A DNA stretch of 64,000 nt from Alistipes sp. (GCA_017938765.1 JAGBAX010000021.1:112294-176293), one strand, 5' to 3'; shown: positions 25,290-34,223, counted from the first letter of the stretch. The notes: generated by a model from the letters alone, not told the origin. Made by a program: numbers and translations.

Positions 25290-26138
25290 TTACCTCTTCT
25301 TCTTTCTAAATTTAGACCTCACTCTTGTTGGTGTATCACCAAGGTACTTTTTACAATACTCGCCCAAGTGGCTTGATGATGAAAAACCGTATTTTTTTGA
25401 AATATGATAAATCGGTGCATCTGTCTCTACAAGGTCAGCAAGAATCTCATCCTTACGCTGGATTTGCATCCACACACCAGGAGTATAGCCTGGATAGTGG
25501 CGGCGGAATACAACATTAAAGGTGTTGATATCATAACCACACAATTCTGCAAGGTGGTTAAGATTGCGAGCCTTGACACGATTTCCCTCAACCATTGTAC
25601 GGAAAGAGACTGCGTGGTCAAAGAGGTTGAAGAAGAGATTTGCCAGCACCTCTACATCATAGTAGAAGCGGAAGACTACAAACAGCAACTCAATCATAGA
25701 CTCGTGCATATGCGCACAAGGCACATCATCATTGAGGAAACGACGAAGCATATCCAGCAGTTGATTTAGCTCAGCATTAATCGGTACCGCCTCAAAATTA
25801 TACTGAAATCCCTCCTGCGACTTAGCAAACTGTAGAAGTGATGCGATATCACAAGCAGCACCAGGACGAGCAAAGAATGCAACAATAATCTCAATATCAC
25901 TCTTTGCCTCAATAGTATAGTGTCCACAATTATAGCAGAAGAAGAACGAGCCCTCAGCAACTCTGTAATCTCTACGCTCCTCAGAACTTACAGCAAGCTC
26001 TCCTGAAATTACAAAAACGAGATGGTTAACATCATCTGGCTCAATTATAAAAGACTCACCAGCATTTAAATTTCTCTGATAAAAACCAGAAAACGGATCC
26101 TTAGCCGACGGGCAAGATTTTGGGCAAGACTGTCTCAT
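25290..26138 (-). CDS. AraC-family transcriptional regulator
   Basis: 282 residues. The N-terminal half is a cupin-like sensor (about 20-100, with VFVISGELAVSSEE). The C-terminal AraC-type DNA-binding domain covers about 185-275: the first helix-turn-helix has LNHLAELCGYDINTFN, the second HISKKYGFSSSSHLGEYCKKYLGDTP. The inducer is unknown. It is separated from the downstream gene at 24139 by a terminator, but that neighbour is an obvious candidate target. Confidence 0.88.
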   Translation of the reverse strand: MRQSCPKSCPSAKDPFSGFYQRNLNAGESFIIEPDDVNHLVFVISGELAVSSEERRDYRVAEGSFFFCYNCGHYTIEAKSDIEIIVAFFARPGAACDIASLLQFAKSQEGFQYNFEAVPINAELNQLLDMLRRFLNDDVPCAHMHESMIELLFVVFRFYYDVEVLANLFFNLFDHAVSFRTMVEGNRVKARNLNHLAELCGYDINTFNVVFRRHYPGYTPGVWMQIQRKDEILADLVETDAPIYHISKKYGFSSSSHLGEYCKKYLGDTPTRVRSKFRKKKR

Positions 26139-26207
26139 AAATCTTTAAATAGTTATATAAGTTATAAATCACACAATTATTTTTTCTTGCATCACATTAT
26201 CTATTTG

Positions 26208-26215
26208 CAAAGATA
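26208..26215 (-). promoter_or_regulatory. AraC-type gene -7 box
   Basis: TATCTTTG on the minus strand, 69 bp before the ATG at 26138, giving an AT-rich leader of about 60 nt. Confidence 0.65.
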
Positions 26216-26414
26216 GTAATATTTTTTTAATATCAAATATTTTGCGAATAAAATGAAAATTTTTCTCAGTATCAAATATGCTTAATAATAAAATAATACC
26301 TTTTATCTCTCTCAACTCCCTATTTTATCTATTCTGTTGAATAAAACTTTAGAGCGCAAACATTAAATAATGGTTAATTTTTACGATAAACGCTACCAAC
26401 CAAAATTATTTTAA

Positions 26415-26422
26415 TATCTTTG
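26415..26422 (+). promoter_or_regulatory. -7 box of the small exported protein gene
   Basis: TATCTTTG ends 8 nt before the ATG at 26431, so the transcript would have almost no leader. Confidence 0.7.
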
Positions 26423-26430
26423 TGCTGGAT

Positions 26431-26778
26431 ATGAAACGCTTTGTAAATATACTGGCATTATTAATCTTCGGTACTCTGCTTGTTGTACTGAACAGCTCCT
26501 CTGACCAGCAGACGGCAAAGCCAACTAAAGCGCATCACATTGTAACAGAGTTATCTGAGAGTTTTCCCTCTTCATTACTCAATGTAATCGCATCTCGTCA
26601 AAACTCCTCTACCCCAACAGTTCGCCGCATCCACTCAGAGAGCAAGCACAGTAGGCTGTATGGTGGAGCGATGAGTCTTAACATTGCGATTCAGCACGTT
26701 GACATCAATTTCTTCTATAATTTCATACAGCAGACATCTTTGAGTTTGGTGTTTAGATTGCGTAATATAAGGATATAG
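26431..26778 (+). CDS. Small exported or membrane-anchored protein of unknown function
   Basis: 115 residues. The ATG at 26431 (MKRFVNILAL) is preferred to a GTG at 26422 because the latter overlaps the promoter box. Residues 4-23 form one hydrophobic segment that could be a signal peptide or anchor; no lipobox Cys follows. The remainder is basic and serine-rich and ends in a hydrophobic patch (SLSLVFRLRNIRI). No family is recognised. It precedes the ion exchanger by 49 bp and may share its transcript. Confidence 0.5.
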   Translation: MKRFVNILALLIFGTLLVVLNSSSDQQTAKPTKAHHIVTELSESFPSSLLNVIASRQNSSTPTVRRIHSESKHSRLYGGAMSLNIAIQHVDINFFYNFIQQTSLSLVFRLRNIRI

Positions 26779-26827
26779 CGAGCGACGCCCTATATTATCA
26801 ATCTAACAAACATAAACTCAAATAACT

Positions 26828-27784
26828 ATGGATTATATTATACTTATCATAGCCCTTGTGGCTGTGGTGCTTGGCGCGGACAATCTTGTCAGCGGCTCAG
26901 CCGATATAGCACGCCGATTTAAAATTTCCGACTTTGTAATTGGAGCCATCATCGTTGGCGTCGGAACATCATTCCCAGAGCTTATTGTCAGCAGTATGGG
27001 AGCTTTAGATGGCAAAGTTGATGTTGCAATAGGCAATGTCGTTGGCTCAAATATCTTTAACATTTTAGGAATTTTAGGTGTTACTGCCCTACTGCATCCA
27101 GTAGCAGTAAAAAGCGAGAACAACCGCTTTGAGCTTCCACTATGTATCGGAGCATCTATATTTGTAACACTCCTCGCGTTTAACTTCTTCTGTGGTAGCG
27201 ATATAGTAATCGGCAGAGTTGACGGATTGTTGTTACTCGCCATTTTTGTTACCTATATTTATATATCATTCCTGCGCGACCGTAAAAAGAGCAAGATTAC
27301 TCCGGTTTCTAACAAGCCTGTTGCCGCACCTCAAAGCCTACTCAAGGCATCACTTCGCACCATTATTGGTTTAGCCGTGCTTATCGTAGGTTGCGACTTT
27401 TTCGTTGAGAGCGCAGTAAATATTGCCACAGAGTGGGGTGTGAACGAGGCATTTATATCTATCACACTTATTGCATGCGGAACATCGCTTCCAGAGCTTG
27501 CTGCCTCAGTGGCTGCGGCAGCCAAGCGAAACACAGAGTTGGCTTTAGGTAATGTCGTTGGCTCAAATATCTTTAACATAGCATTTATTCTGGGTGTCAG
27601 CTCTCAGATAACACCACTCTCAGGCAGTGGCATAACGATTGTAGATTACGGCGTGATGATTGCAGCTGCCGTATTACTACTGATATTTAGTCTAAACAAC
27701 AAAATCTCTCGCACAGAGGGAGCTATTATGCTAACCAGTTTTGTGGCATACAACATATATCTAATTTACACTCAAACTTTATAA
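26828..27784 (+). CDS. Calcium/sodium antiporter (CaCA family, YrbG-like)
   Basis: 318 residues with about ten membrane segments. Two internal alpha-repeats carry the ion-binding motifs: GVGTSFPELIVS with GNVVGSNIFNILGILG, and ACGTSLPELAAS with GNVVGSNIFNIAFILG. The protein should exchange cytoplasmic Ca2+ for Na+ at the inner membrane. The phosphate-transporter gene follows 17 bp later. Confidence 0.93.
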   Translation: MDYIILIIALVAVVLGADNLVSGSADIARRFKISDFVIGAIIVGVGTSFPELIVSSMGALDGKVDVAIGNVVGSNIFNILGILGVTALLHPVAVKSENNRFELPLCIGASIFVTLLAFNFFCGSDIVIGRVDGLLLLAIFVTYIYISFLRDRKKSKITPVSNKPVAAPQSLLKASLRTIIGLAVLIVGCDFFVESAVNIATEWGVNEAFISITLIACGTSLPELAASVAAAAKRNTELALGNVVGSNIFNIAFILGVSSQITPLSGSGITIVDYGVMIAAAVLLLIFSLNNKISRTEGAIMLTSFVAYNIYLIYTQTL

Positions 27785-27801
27785 CATAAATTATTTCCAT
27801 T

Positions 27802-29520
27802 ATGTTTTTACAACTTTTAACACTTCTCGGAGCCTTGGGTATGTTCCTCTACGGAATGAATATGATGAGCTCCGGACTTCAGAAGGCAGCAGGAAACCGA
27901 CTGCGTAACCTGCTATCTGCAATGACCTCAAACTCCTTTAAGGGAGTAATGACTGGACTCGGTATTACATCTATCATTCAGTCATCAAGTGCTACGACGG
28001 TTATGGTCGTAGGTTTTGTCAACGCCGCTCTGCTAACACTTAATCAGGCTATCGGCGTGATTATGGGAGCTAACATCGGTACAACTGTAACCGCTTGGTT
28101 CATCTCACTGCTCGGCTTTAAGATGGATATCTCTGTACTCGCAGTGCCTCTTATGGCTGTAGGCTTTATTATGAGCATCGCAAAGAGCGAGAAGTACAAA
28201 AACATCAGTGAGTTTATCATCGGTTTCTCACTGCTCTTCCTTGGTCTATCACTGATGAAGAGCTCTGTACCTGACTTGCGTGAGACTCCAGAGATTCTGA
28301 GCTTTATCCAGCAGTGGACAGGCTACGGCTTTGGCTCTGTGATTATCTTCCTTATCTTTGGAACAATACTAACCCTCATTCTCCAGTCCTCAAGTGCAAC
28401 AATGGCTCTGACACTCATTATGATGAGCCTTGGCTGGATACCATTTGATATGGCTGCAGCAATGGTGCTCGGAGAAAATATCGGTACTACTATTACAGCC
28501 AACATTGCCGCAGCTGTAGGTAATCCAAACGCCCGCCGTGCCGCTCTTGCGCATACGTTCTTCAACATCTTCGGTGTTATCTGGGCATTAATTCTTTTCC
28601 GTCCGTTCCTCTCGCTTGTCGGCATTATTATCACTTGGCTGGGCTATCCAAACCCTACACTTATCAACTACGCAGCAGGCATTGAGGCTGGCTCAGTAGA
28701 GTCTACAGCCGCACTGTATGGTGTCTCAATGCTCCACACCCTCTTTAATACTATCAACACCTTTATTCTTATCTGGTTTATCCCTCTCATTGTCCGCTTT
28801 GTCACATGGGCTATTAAGAATAAGCCAGAGGATGAGGAGCAGACCGTCCGCCTTAAATTTATCAACGCTGGCCCTATGGGAACTGCCGAGTTGGCTATTG
28901 TTGAGGCTAAGAAGGAGACCATCCACTTTGCTCAGATTTGCCACAATGGACTGGGATATATTCGCTCGGCTATCCACGCTAAAGATGAAAACGAGTTTGA
29001 GACATATCGCAAGAAACTGGTTAAGTATGAGGAGATTGCAGACCGTATAGAGTACGAGATTGCCTCATTCCTCAATTCTCTGCCACAGGAGAGCATCAGC
29101 GAGGATACCCGCCAGAAGGTCAAGGCTATGTATAAGATTATCGGCGAGCTTGAGAGTCTTGGCGACTCTGGCGAGAGCATCAGCCGCATACTATCACGCC
29201 GCAATATACATAACAAGCAATTCACTGAGCAACATATTGAGAAGATTGATACTATGCTCTCGCTTGTAGATAAGGCTTATAAGATTATGATTAACAATCT
29301 TGAGACAACAGAGAATACAAGTGACAACCTTCGTTGCGCTGTTGACTGCGAGATTGAAATTAACGATATGCGCAACACCTTACGTGAAGCTGAGATTCTC
29401 AAGATTGAGGAGAATAGCTCCGAATACCAGAGCAGTGTCTACTACTTAGACATCATCTCTGAGATTGAGCGTATGGGCGACTTTATGATTAACATTTCCG
29501 AGGCACTTCAACGCAAGTAG
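27802..29520 (+). CDS. Na+/phosphate cotransporter with PhoU-like C-terminus
   Basis: 572 residues. The membrane part has two inverted repeats with the QSSSATT and LQSSSATMA motifs of the Na+/Pi cotransporter family, plus GANIGTTVTAW and GENIGTTITANIA. From about residue 350 the protein is cytoplasmic and helical, resembling PhoU. It should import (or possibly export) phosphate with Na+. It ends at a strong terminator. Confidence 0.92.
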   Translation: MFLQLLTLLGALGMFLYGMNMMSSGLQKAAGNRLRNLLSAMTSNSFKGVMTGLGITSIIQSSSATTVMVVGFVNAALLTLNQAIGVIMGANIGTTVTAWFISLLGFKMDISVLAVPLMAVGFIMSIAKSEKYKNISEFIIGFSLLFLGLSLMKSSVPDLRETPEILSFIQQWTGYGFGSVIIFLIFGTILTLILQSSSATMALTLIMMSLGWIPFDMAAAMVLGENIGTTITANIAAAVGNPNARRAALAHTFFNIFGVIWALILFRPFLSLVGIIITWLGYPNPTLINYAAGIEAGSVESTAALYGVSMLHTLFNTINTFILIWFIPLIVRFVTWAIKNKPEDEEQTVRLKFINAGPMGTAELAIVEAKKETIHFAQICHNGLGYIRSAIHAKDENEFETYRKKLVKYEEIADRIEYEIASFLNSLPQESISEDTRQKVKAMYKIIGELESLGDSGESISRILSRRNIHNKQFTEQHIEKIDTMLSLVDKAYKIMINNLETTENTSDNLRCAVDCEIEINDMRNTLREAEILKIEENSSEYQSSVYYLDIISEIERMGDFMINISEALQRK

Positions 29521-29535
29521 GCACTAACAATAGAG

Positions 29536-29569
29536 TATGGGACTGACAACTGCCAGTCCCATATTTTTT
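29536..29569 (+). terminator. Intrinsic terminator after the phosphate transporter
   Basis: TATGGGACTG pairs with CAGTCCCATA, followed by TTTTTTA. It lies between convergent genes ending at 29520 and 29580. Confidence 0.85.
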
Positions 29570-29579
29570 ATACATATAA

Positions 29580-29990
29580 CTACCTCCACTCACCTTTAAT
29601 GCAGCCATCGGCCTCACACTGGGCATTAAACTGCTCCAAGGTCATCATATCCTGCTCCTTTTTGTAGGTATATGTATTACTACCATCGGCCGTTGTGTAG
29701 CAAACTTGCGCAACAAGTCCAAAAACATTATAGAACTCAGCCTCAAGCTCGCCGATTGTTTTACTACCATCTATAGAAACAACGCCATCGCAACCACTCT
29801 TGACCCTCGCTTGACCAATCGGCTTGTCTATATCCACACGATACGGGGTGAGTGTATCAACTCCAATGTATAGCCTCGCCTCCGATGTATACAAACGTAA
29901 CCTAAGATAACTAAATACCTCATTAAACTCCTTCATCAGGGAACTAACAAGTTTATCTGCCGTAACTAAAATTTCCGCTTTCATATTCAT
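29580..29990 (-). CDS. Hypothetical protein of 136 residues
   Basis: The start is taken at the ATG at 29988-29990 (MNMKAEILVT; an internal ATG at 29984 is equally possible). A longer frame to 30098 starts upstream of the TATATTTG box and is rejected. The N-terminal helix (EILVTADKLVSSLMKEFNEVF) is followed by alternating strands, and there is no signal or membrane segment. I recognise no family. It stands alone next to the non-coding repeat region. Confidence 0.6.
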   Translation of the reverse strand: MNMKAEILVTADKLVSSLMKEFNEVFSYLRLRLYTSEARLYIGVDTLTPYRVDIDKPIGQARVKSGCDGVVSIDGSKTIGELEAEFYNVFGLVAQVCYTTADGSNTYTYKKEQDMMTLEQFNAQCEADGCIKGEWR

Positions 29991-30006
29991 ATTAAGTTGG
30001 TTTTCA

Positions 30007-30014
30007 CAAATATA
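30007..30014 (-). promoter_or_regulatory. -7 box of the hypothetical gene at 29580
   Basis: TATATTTG on the minus strand, 16 bp before the ATG at 29990. Confidence 0.6.
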
Positions 30015-30042
30015 ACACAAAAAAATGATATTTACAAACACG

Positions 30043-30141
30043 ACCGCCGCAACCGACGGCGGAGCCTGAGGTAGATGAAGATTGGGGTCAAGCCTCAATC
30101 TTCATCAATATCGCCTACAGGCGGTACTTGAAAACCGTTAG
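30043..30141. repeat. 99-bp repeat, copy 1, with tRNA-Ser-like ends
   Basis: Nearly identical to 30237-30335 in the same orientation. It begins with ACCGCCGCAACCGAC, close to the plus strand of the tRNA-Ser gene at 30580-30597. It ends with GGCGGTACTTGAAAACCGTT, close to the tRNA sense strand around the anticodon. In this copy the similarity continues past the repeat as AAATCCCTCTCTCC, like the tRNA 3' end. Internally, 30074-30106 forms a hairpin (GATGAAGATTG with its mirror), and the ACCGCC and GGCGGT ends can pair. Confidence 0.75.
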
Positions 30142-30236
30142 AAAATCCCTCTCTCCCCGCCACAAAGCAGACGGACAGCTTGCTGGACGATGTTTTGTTT
30201 TGGGAGCGTTACGAGAGCTTGCTCACAGGAAACACT
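30142..30236. other. Spacer between the two 99-bp repeats
   Basis: The first 22 bases look like the 3' end of tRNA-Ser, including CCGCCAC. The rest has no similarity I could find elsewhere in the window. ORFs that cross it are short, start within repeats and have no recognisable product. Confidence 0.5.
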
Positions 30237-30335
30237 ACCGCCGCAACCGAAGGCGGAGCCTGAGGTAGATGAAGATTGGGGTCAAGCCTCAATCTTCATC
30301 AATCTCGCCAACAGGCGGTACTTAAAAACCGTTAG
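30237..30335. repeat. 99-bp repeat, copy 2
   Basis: Differs from copy 1 at only a few positions. The hairpin at 30268-30300 is conserved exactly. After the end of the repeat this copy continues differently (TATAGGGATTGG), so the tRNA-3'-like tail belongs to copy 1 only. Confidence 0.75.
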
Positions 30336-30373
30336 TATAGGGATTGGCTCCTTACAGTCGCCCATCCCTATAC
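30335..30373. other. Hairpin with 10-bp stem
   Basis: GTATAGGGAT at 30335-30344 pairs exactly with ATCCCTATAC at 30364-30373, loop of 19 bases. It directly adjoins copy 2 of the repeat. Confidence 0.6.
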
Positions 30374-30424
30374 TCCTTGATTTGCAAGAAAAGATATTAC
30401 CGAGTGTGGCGCACGCCACGATAC

Positions 30425-30486
30425 TTTTTCATTGAAGATGGGAAGTCAGCAAATTCATTTGCCAGCGTCCCATCTTCAATGAAAAA
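30425..30486. other. Long hairpin, perfect 19-bp stem
   Basis: 30425-30443 (TTTTTCATTGAAGATGGGA) is the exact mirror of 30468-30486. The 24-base loop holds its own small stem (GCAAA/TTTGC). An outer pair, 30385-30404 with 30508-30527, encloses it, and GTGGCG/CGCCAC forms a side hairpin at 30406-30419. On the minus strand it follows the tRNA terminator. Confidence 0.65.
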
Positions 30487-30508
30487 GGGTTGTGATAAAT
30501 CACAACCC
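30482..30508 (-). terminator. Intrinsic terminator of tRNA-Ser
   Basis: On the minus strand GGGTTGTGAT pairs with ATCACAACCC across a two-base loop, followed by TTTTT. It lies 18 bp downstream of the tRNA 3' end. Confidence 0.85.
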
Positions 30509-30525
30509 TCGGTAAAACTTTTCTT

Positions 30526-30614
<89 letters not shown>

Positions 30615-30753
30615 AGGCACAAAAGTACGCTCTTTTTTTTAATCTGCAAAATTTTTTACACTTTTTTCAGCACTTTTTTTTAGTCTGTTTTGCAAGTGAC
30701 AATATATCAGCAAATTAGAGCGCAAACTTTTTTAAAGATTTTTACTAAGTATT

Positions 30754-31572
30754 TTACTTAAACGGAGAATCAGGCTCTTTTGACATCACCCAGTAGAACA
30801 TTCGGTCCAAAAATGCAGGTGCAAATTTCTTCACAAAATGGGTTGCGCGACCCTCAGCCTCCATAAGACAGAGTCTCTTTCGCTTTGCAATTCCTCGTGC
30901 CACTATGCGAGCCACCTCCTCTGGAGTCATCATCTTTCCCTCCTCGCGTGGCGTTGAGCCCTGCTGCGAGCCATCAGCTACGAGTGCCGAGAAGCGCACA
31001 TTTGAAGCAGTGAAGCCTGGACAAGCAACCATCACGTGCAGACCCTTCTTTATATTCTCAATGCGGATTGTCTCAAGTAGACCAGTCATAGCATACTTTG
31101 ATGCCGAGTATCCTGTTCTTCCTGGCAGGCCGTGCAGTCCCGCAACAGATGATATGCCGACAAGCGAGCCCTTAGAAGCCTGGAGATAAGGGAGAGCATA
31201 CTTCGCACAATAGACTGTTCCCCAGAAGTTCACGTCCATAAGTCTATGTAGCACACTAAGGTCTACATCGTCAAAAATTGCGCGCATAGAGATACCTGCG
31301 TTGCAAATAAGCACATCTATACCACCAAAAGTCTCCACAGCCTTATCAATCAACTTTTTACAATCCTCTGCCACTGTAACATCCGTAGCACAATATGCTG
31401 CCTGCCCTCCGTCGGCTATAATCTTCTCGGCAAGAGCCTTGAGTTTCTCCTCACTGCGCGCGCCGAGTACTACCTTTGCGCCCATTGCAGCATAAACTTT
31501 TGCCATAGCCTCGCCAATTCCAGACGAAGCACCGGTAATTACTACTCTCTTTGATTTTAATGCGTTTTTCAT
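30754..31572 (-). CDS. Short-chain dehydrogenase/reductase
   Basis: 272 residues. The dinucleotide-binding loop TGASSGIG is at about 13-20, NAG near 91, the catalytic Ser in SSVAG, and YSASK near 160. The C-terminal extension is basic and ends with a hydrophobic patch (FLDRMFYWVMS), typical of the lipid- or steroid-type SDRs. The substrate is unknown. Its ATG overlaps the stop of the preceding MBL gene, so the two form an operon. Confidence 0.9.
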   Translation of the reverse strand: MKNALKSKRVVITGASSGIGEAMAKVYAAMGAKVVLGARSEEKLKALAEKIIADGGQAAYCATDVTVAEDCKKLIDKAVETFGGIDVLICNAGISMRAIFDDVDLSVLHRLMDVNFWGTVYCAKYALPYLQASKGSLVGISSVAGLHGLPGRTGYSASKYAMTGLLETIRIENIKKGLHVMVACPGFTASNVRFSALVADGSQQGSTPREEGKMMTPEEVARIVARGIAKRKRLCLMEAEGRATHFVKKFAPAFLDRMFYWVMSKEPDSPFK

Positions 31573-32354
31573 ATCTCTATTTTTAATCTATCGTATGCAA
31601 AGTATACACCCTCAGGTAGCTGCTTTTGTGCCTCAGTGTGAAGTCCTATCTCATGGGACATATGAGTCAAATAAGCCCTTAGAGGAGCCACCTTTTCAAT
31701 CACGGCAAGGGCATCTGAGACTGAAAAGTGAGAGTCGTGCGGTGTAAATCTCAATGCGTTGATTACAAGAACTTTGACACCTTTAAGTTTCTCTATCTCG
31801 CTATTGTCAATCTCTTTAAAATCTGTCAAATACGCCACATCGCCAAAACGGTAACCCGTTACCTCAAAATGGGCATGACGACCACGAATCGGAGTAATCT
31901 CTACGCCACCAATATTAAACGATTGCTCAGGGTCAATAGCGTGTAGTTTTATCTCTGGCACACCGCGATATCTTTCTGTAAAAAAGGCGTAATCGTAATC
32001 CTTTCTGACGCAGTCAAGCGTGGAGGCTGTGGCGTAGATATCCACCGTATGAATCTGCGGATAATCTACAAAGTTGAGCGCACGAACATCGTCAATACCA
32101 CCTATGTGGTCCTTATGCTTATGAGTTAGTAATATGGCGGTTATATGACTCACGCCCTCACGAAGCAACTGCATTCTAAAATCTGGCCCTGCATCAATGA
32201 CAAATCTGCAACCAGCAATCTCAACCATTGCCGATGTGCGCAGACGATTGTCTCGTGGGTCTGTGGAGAGGCATACTGGACAGCGGCATCCAATTACTGG
32301 CACGCCCTGCGAAGTTCCTGTTCCAAGAAGAGTTAGAACACACTTTGTAGACAT
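31569..32354 (-). CDS. MBL-fold metallohydrolase (PhnP-like)
   Basis: 261 residues. The metal-binding motif THKHKDHIGG lies near residue 77; in the usual HxHxDH it is H-x-H-x-D-H. GTGTSQGVP near the start and IGCRCPVC match the PhnP/phosphodiesterase group. Later metal ligands are the His of THMSHEIG near 229 and the Asp of YLTDFKE. It probably cleaves cyclic or phosphodiester bonds; the substrate is not known. Confidence 0.9.
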   Translation of the reverse strand: MSTKCVLTLLGTGTSQGVPVIGCRCPVCLSTDPRDNRLRTSAMVEIAGCRFVIDAGPDFRMQLLREGVSHITAILLTHKHKDHIGGIDDVRALNFVDYPQIHTVDIYATASTLDCVRKDYDYAFFTERYRGVPEIKLHAIDPEQSFNIGGVEITPIRGRHAHFEVTGYRFGDVAYLTDFKEIDNSEIEKLKGVKVLVINALRFTPHDSHFSVSDALAVIEKVAPLRAYLTHMSHEIGLHTEAQKQLPEGVYFAYDRLKIEI

Positions 32355-32408
32355 AATATATTACTCTTTGTGGCTGTAAATATACTTTTTTCGTATCAAA
32401 TACGCCTA

Positions 32409-32416
32409 CAAAGATA
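32409..32416 (-). promoter_or_regulatory. MBL-SDR operon -7 box
   Basis: TATCTTTG on the minus strand, 54 bp before the ATG at 32354. Confidence 0.65.
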
Positions 32417-32446
32417 CAAATTTTTGGATAATTCATATTAAAGTTG

Positions 32447-32454
32447 TATTTTTG
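32447..32454 (+). promoter_or_regulatory. Ferredoxin gene -7 box
   Basis: TATTTTTG, 25 bp before the ATG at 32480, in a divergent arrangement with the box at 32409. Confidence 0.65.
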
Positions 32455-32479
32455 CAGGACATTAAAAAACAAAATTTTT

Positions 32480-32647
32480 ATGGCTTACAAAATTTCAGAT
32501 TCTTGCGTTGCATGTGGTACATGTATCGACGAGTGTCCTGTTGAAGCAATTTCGGCAGGTGACATCTATGTAATTGACCCTGACAAGTGCATCGAGTGTG
32601 GTGCTTGCGCAGGCGTTTGTCCTTCAGAGGCTATCTCATTGGAGTAG
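32480..32647 (+). CDS. 2[4Fe-4S] ferredoxin
   Basis: 55 residues, starting MAYKISDSC. Two CxxCxxCxxxCP motifs (CVACGTCIDECP and CIECGACAGVCP) bind two [4Fe-4S] clusters. It is the likely electron carrier for the hydrogenase encoded 137 bp downstream. It has its own promoter and terminator, so it is transcribed alone. An upstream alternative start at 32444 overlaps the promoter and is rejected. Confidence 0.96.
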   Translation: MAYKISDSCVACGTCIDECPVEAISAGDIYVIDPDKCIECGACAGVCPSEAISLE

Positions 32648-32666
32648 CACCTGCCTCAAGGATAGA

Positions 32667-32696
32667 AAGATGGCCCAAAATTGGGTCATCTTTTTT
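32667..32696 (+). terminator. Intrinsic terminator of the ferredoxin gene
   Basis: AAGATGGCCCAA pairs with TTGGGTCATCTT (one G-T pair), followed by TTTT. It separates the ferredoxin from the hydrogenase operon. Confidence 0.8.
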
Positions 32697-32756
32697 ATTA
32701 TATATGTGTGCAAATAACAAAACTTTCAATTGTTTTGTACATATAACAAAAAACAT

Positions 32757-32764
32757 TACCTTTG
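32757..32764 (+). promoter_or_regulatory. Hydrogenase operon promoter
   Basis: TACCTTTG with an upstream TTTTG at 32732-32736, about the spacing expected between the -33 and -7 elements of Bacteroidetes promoters. The hydA ATG follows 19 bp later at 32784. Confidence 0.75.
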
Positions 32765-32783
32765 CACAATAAACCCAAACGAT

Positions 32784-34223
32784 ATGGCTATTAGGAACAA
32801 TGTGATGATTGTGCGTCAGACGCTTCTGACAAGGTTAATTGAGATGTGGAACGCGGGTGAGTTGGTAGAAAAAATTGACCGACTACCGTTGGAGTTAAGT
32901 CCACGAAATGCTACGCCCGTTGGTCGTTGTTGTATTCACAAAGAGAGAGCTGTAAACAAATACAAGTCACTTCCACTCTTGGGCTTTGATATGAGCGACG
33001 AAACAGACGAGCTTACACCACTGTCTGCCTATGCAGCAGCTGCACTGAAGCGTGAGACACTCAAGCAGAACATTATGTGCGTTGTAGATGAGGCCTGCTC
33101 ATCGTGCGTGAGGACAAACTATCAGATTACAAACCTCTGTCGTGGTTGTGTTGCTCGCTCGTGCGCTGCATCTTGTCCAAAGGGAGCTATAGAGTTTGAC
33201 CCAGAGACGAGTCAGGGGCGCATCCACAAGTCAATGTGCATTAGCTGTGGTAAGTGTTACGACAACTGCCCATATCACGCCATTGTGCATATTCCAGTTC
33301 CTTGCGAGGAGGCTTGTCCAGTAGGTGCGATTACAAAGGACGATAATGGTGTTGAGCATATTGACGAAACAAAGTGTATCTACTGTGGTAAGTGCGTGAA
33401 TAGCTGTCCTTTTGGTGCTATCTTTGAAATTTCGCAAGTATTTGATATTCTGCAATCTATACGTCGTGGCGAGAAGGTTGTGGCTATGGTTGCCCCAGCA
33501 TTTTTAGCCCAGTACTCTGCCCCAACAGAGCAGGTTTACGGAGCTATCAAAGCCGTAGGTTTTAGCGACATTGTAGAGGTTGCGCAGGGAGCGATGATAA
33601 CTACCGAGCGCGAGGCAAAGGAGCTTGCCGAGAAGATTGAGGAGGGTCAGCCATTTATGACCACATCGTGCTGTCCATCGTACATTGAGATGGCAGAGAA
33701 GCACGTACCTTACCTGAAGAAGTATATCTCCGACACCCGCTCGCCAATGTACTATACCGCGCAGATTGCACGCGAGAAGTATCCAGATGCAAAGCTTGTC
33801 TTTGTAGGTCCTTGTATCGCAAAGCGCAAGGAGGCTCGCCGAGACGATATGGTTGACTATGTGCTTACCTTTGAGGAGCTTCACGCAATTTTCCTCGGTA
33901 TGAAGATAGAGATTGAGCAGCAGCAACACTACACCGTAGAGCAGAGTGCCATTCGTGCGGCACACGGCTTTGCACAGGGTGGCGGTGTGACTACAGCCGT
34001 AAAGGAGCATATTGGCGAGGGTTTCAACTACACAACGCTGCAGATTGCAAACCTTACGAAGAAGAATGTTGCCCTGCTCAAGGCATACGCCAAGACCAGC
34101 AAAGCACCAGCACAGTTTATAGAGGTTATGGCCTGCGAGGGCGGCTGTATATCGGGCCCAAGCACCCACACCTCATACGACAGTGGTAAGAAGATTTTTA
34201 CAACCGAGCTTGCAAAGCGATAA
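32784..34223 (+). CDS. hydA: [FeFe]-hydrogenase, group B monomeric type
   Basis: 479 residues from the ATG at 32784; an earlier start at 32730 would lie upstream of the promoter. The N-terminal half carries several Fe-S motifs, including CISCGKCYDNCP, CEEACP and CIYCGKCVNSCP, and an unusual cysteine set around CSSC...CRGC. The H-cluster domain has L1 TTSCCPSY, L2 GPCIAKRKEA and L3 EVMACEGGCISGPS. These differ from group A (TSCCPGW, MPCxxKxxE, GGGGQP) and fit group B, known from Bacteroidetes and clostridia. It should make or consume H2 with reduced ferredoxin. It is followed directly by its maturases. Confidence 0.93.
   Translation: MAIRNNVMIVRQTLLTRLIEMWNAGELVEKIDRLPLELSPRNATPVGRCCIHKERAVNKYKSLPLLGFDMSDETDELTPLSAYAAAALKRETLKQNIMCVVDEACSSCVRTNYQITNLCRGCVARSCAASCPKGAIEFDPETSQGRIHKSMCISCGKCYDNCPYHAIVHIPVPCEEACPVGAITKDDNGVEHIDETKCIYCGKCVNSCPFGAIFEISQVFDILQSIRRGEKVVAMVAPAFLAQYSAPTEQVYGAIKAVGFSDIVEVAQGAMITTEREAKELAEKIEEGQPFMTTSCCPSYIEMAEKHVPYLKKYISDTRSPMYYTAQIAREKYPDAKLVFVGPCIAKRKEARRDDMVDYVLTFEELHAIFLGMKIEIEQQQHYTVEQSAIRAAHGFAQGGGVTTAVKEHIGEGFNYTTLQIANLTKKNVALLKAYAKTSKAPAQFIEVMACEGGCISGPSTHTSYDSGKKIFTTELAKR

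Larger units (their letters stand above)
26139..26430. other. AT-rich divergent intergenic region
   Basis: The 292-bp gap between the AraC-type gene and the small exported protein holds the two promoter boxes at 26208 and 26415. The rest is about three-quarters A+T, with no ORF, long repeat or clear hairpin that I could find. Confidence 0.6.

Noticed and set aside
32697-32756. Ferredoxin and hydrogenase as one operon
   Set aside because: A clear terminator after the ferredoxin and a full promoter before hydA separate them.
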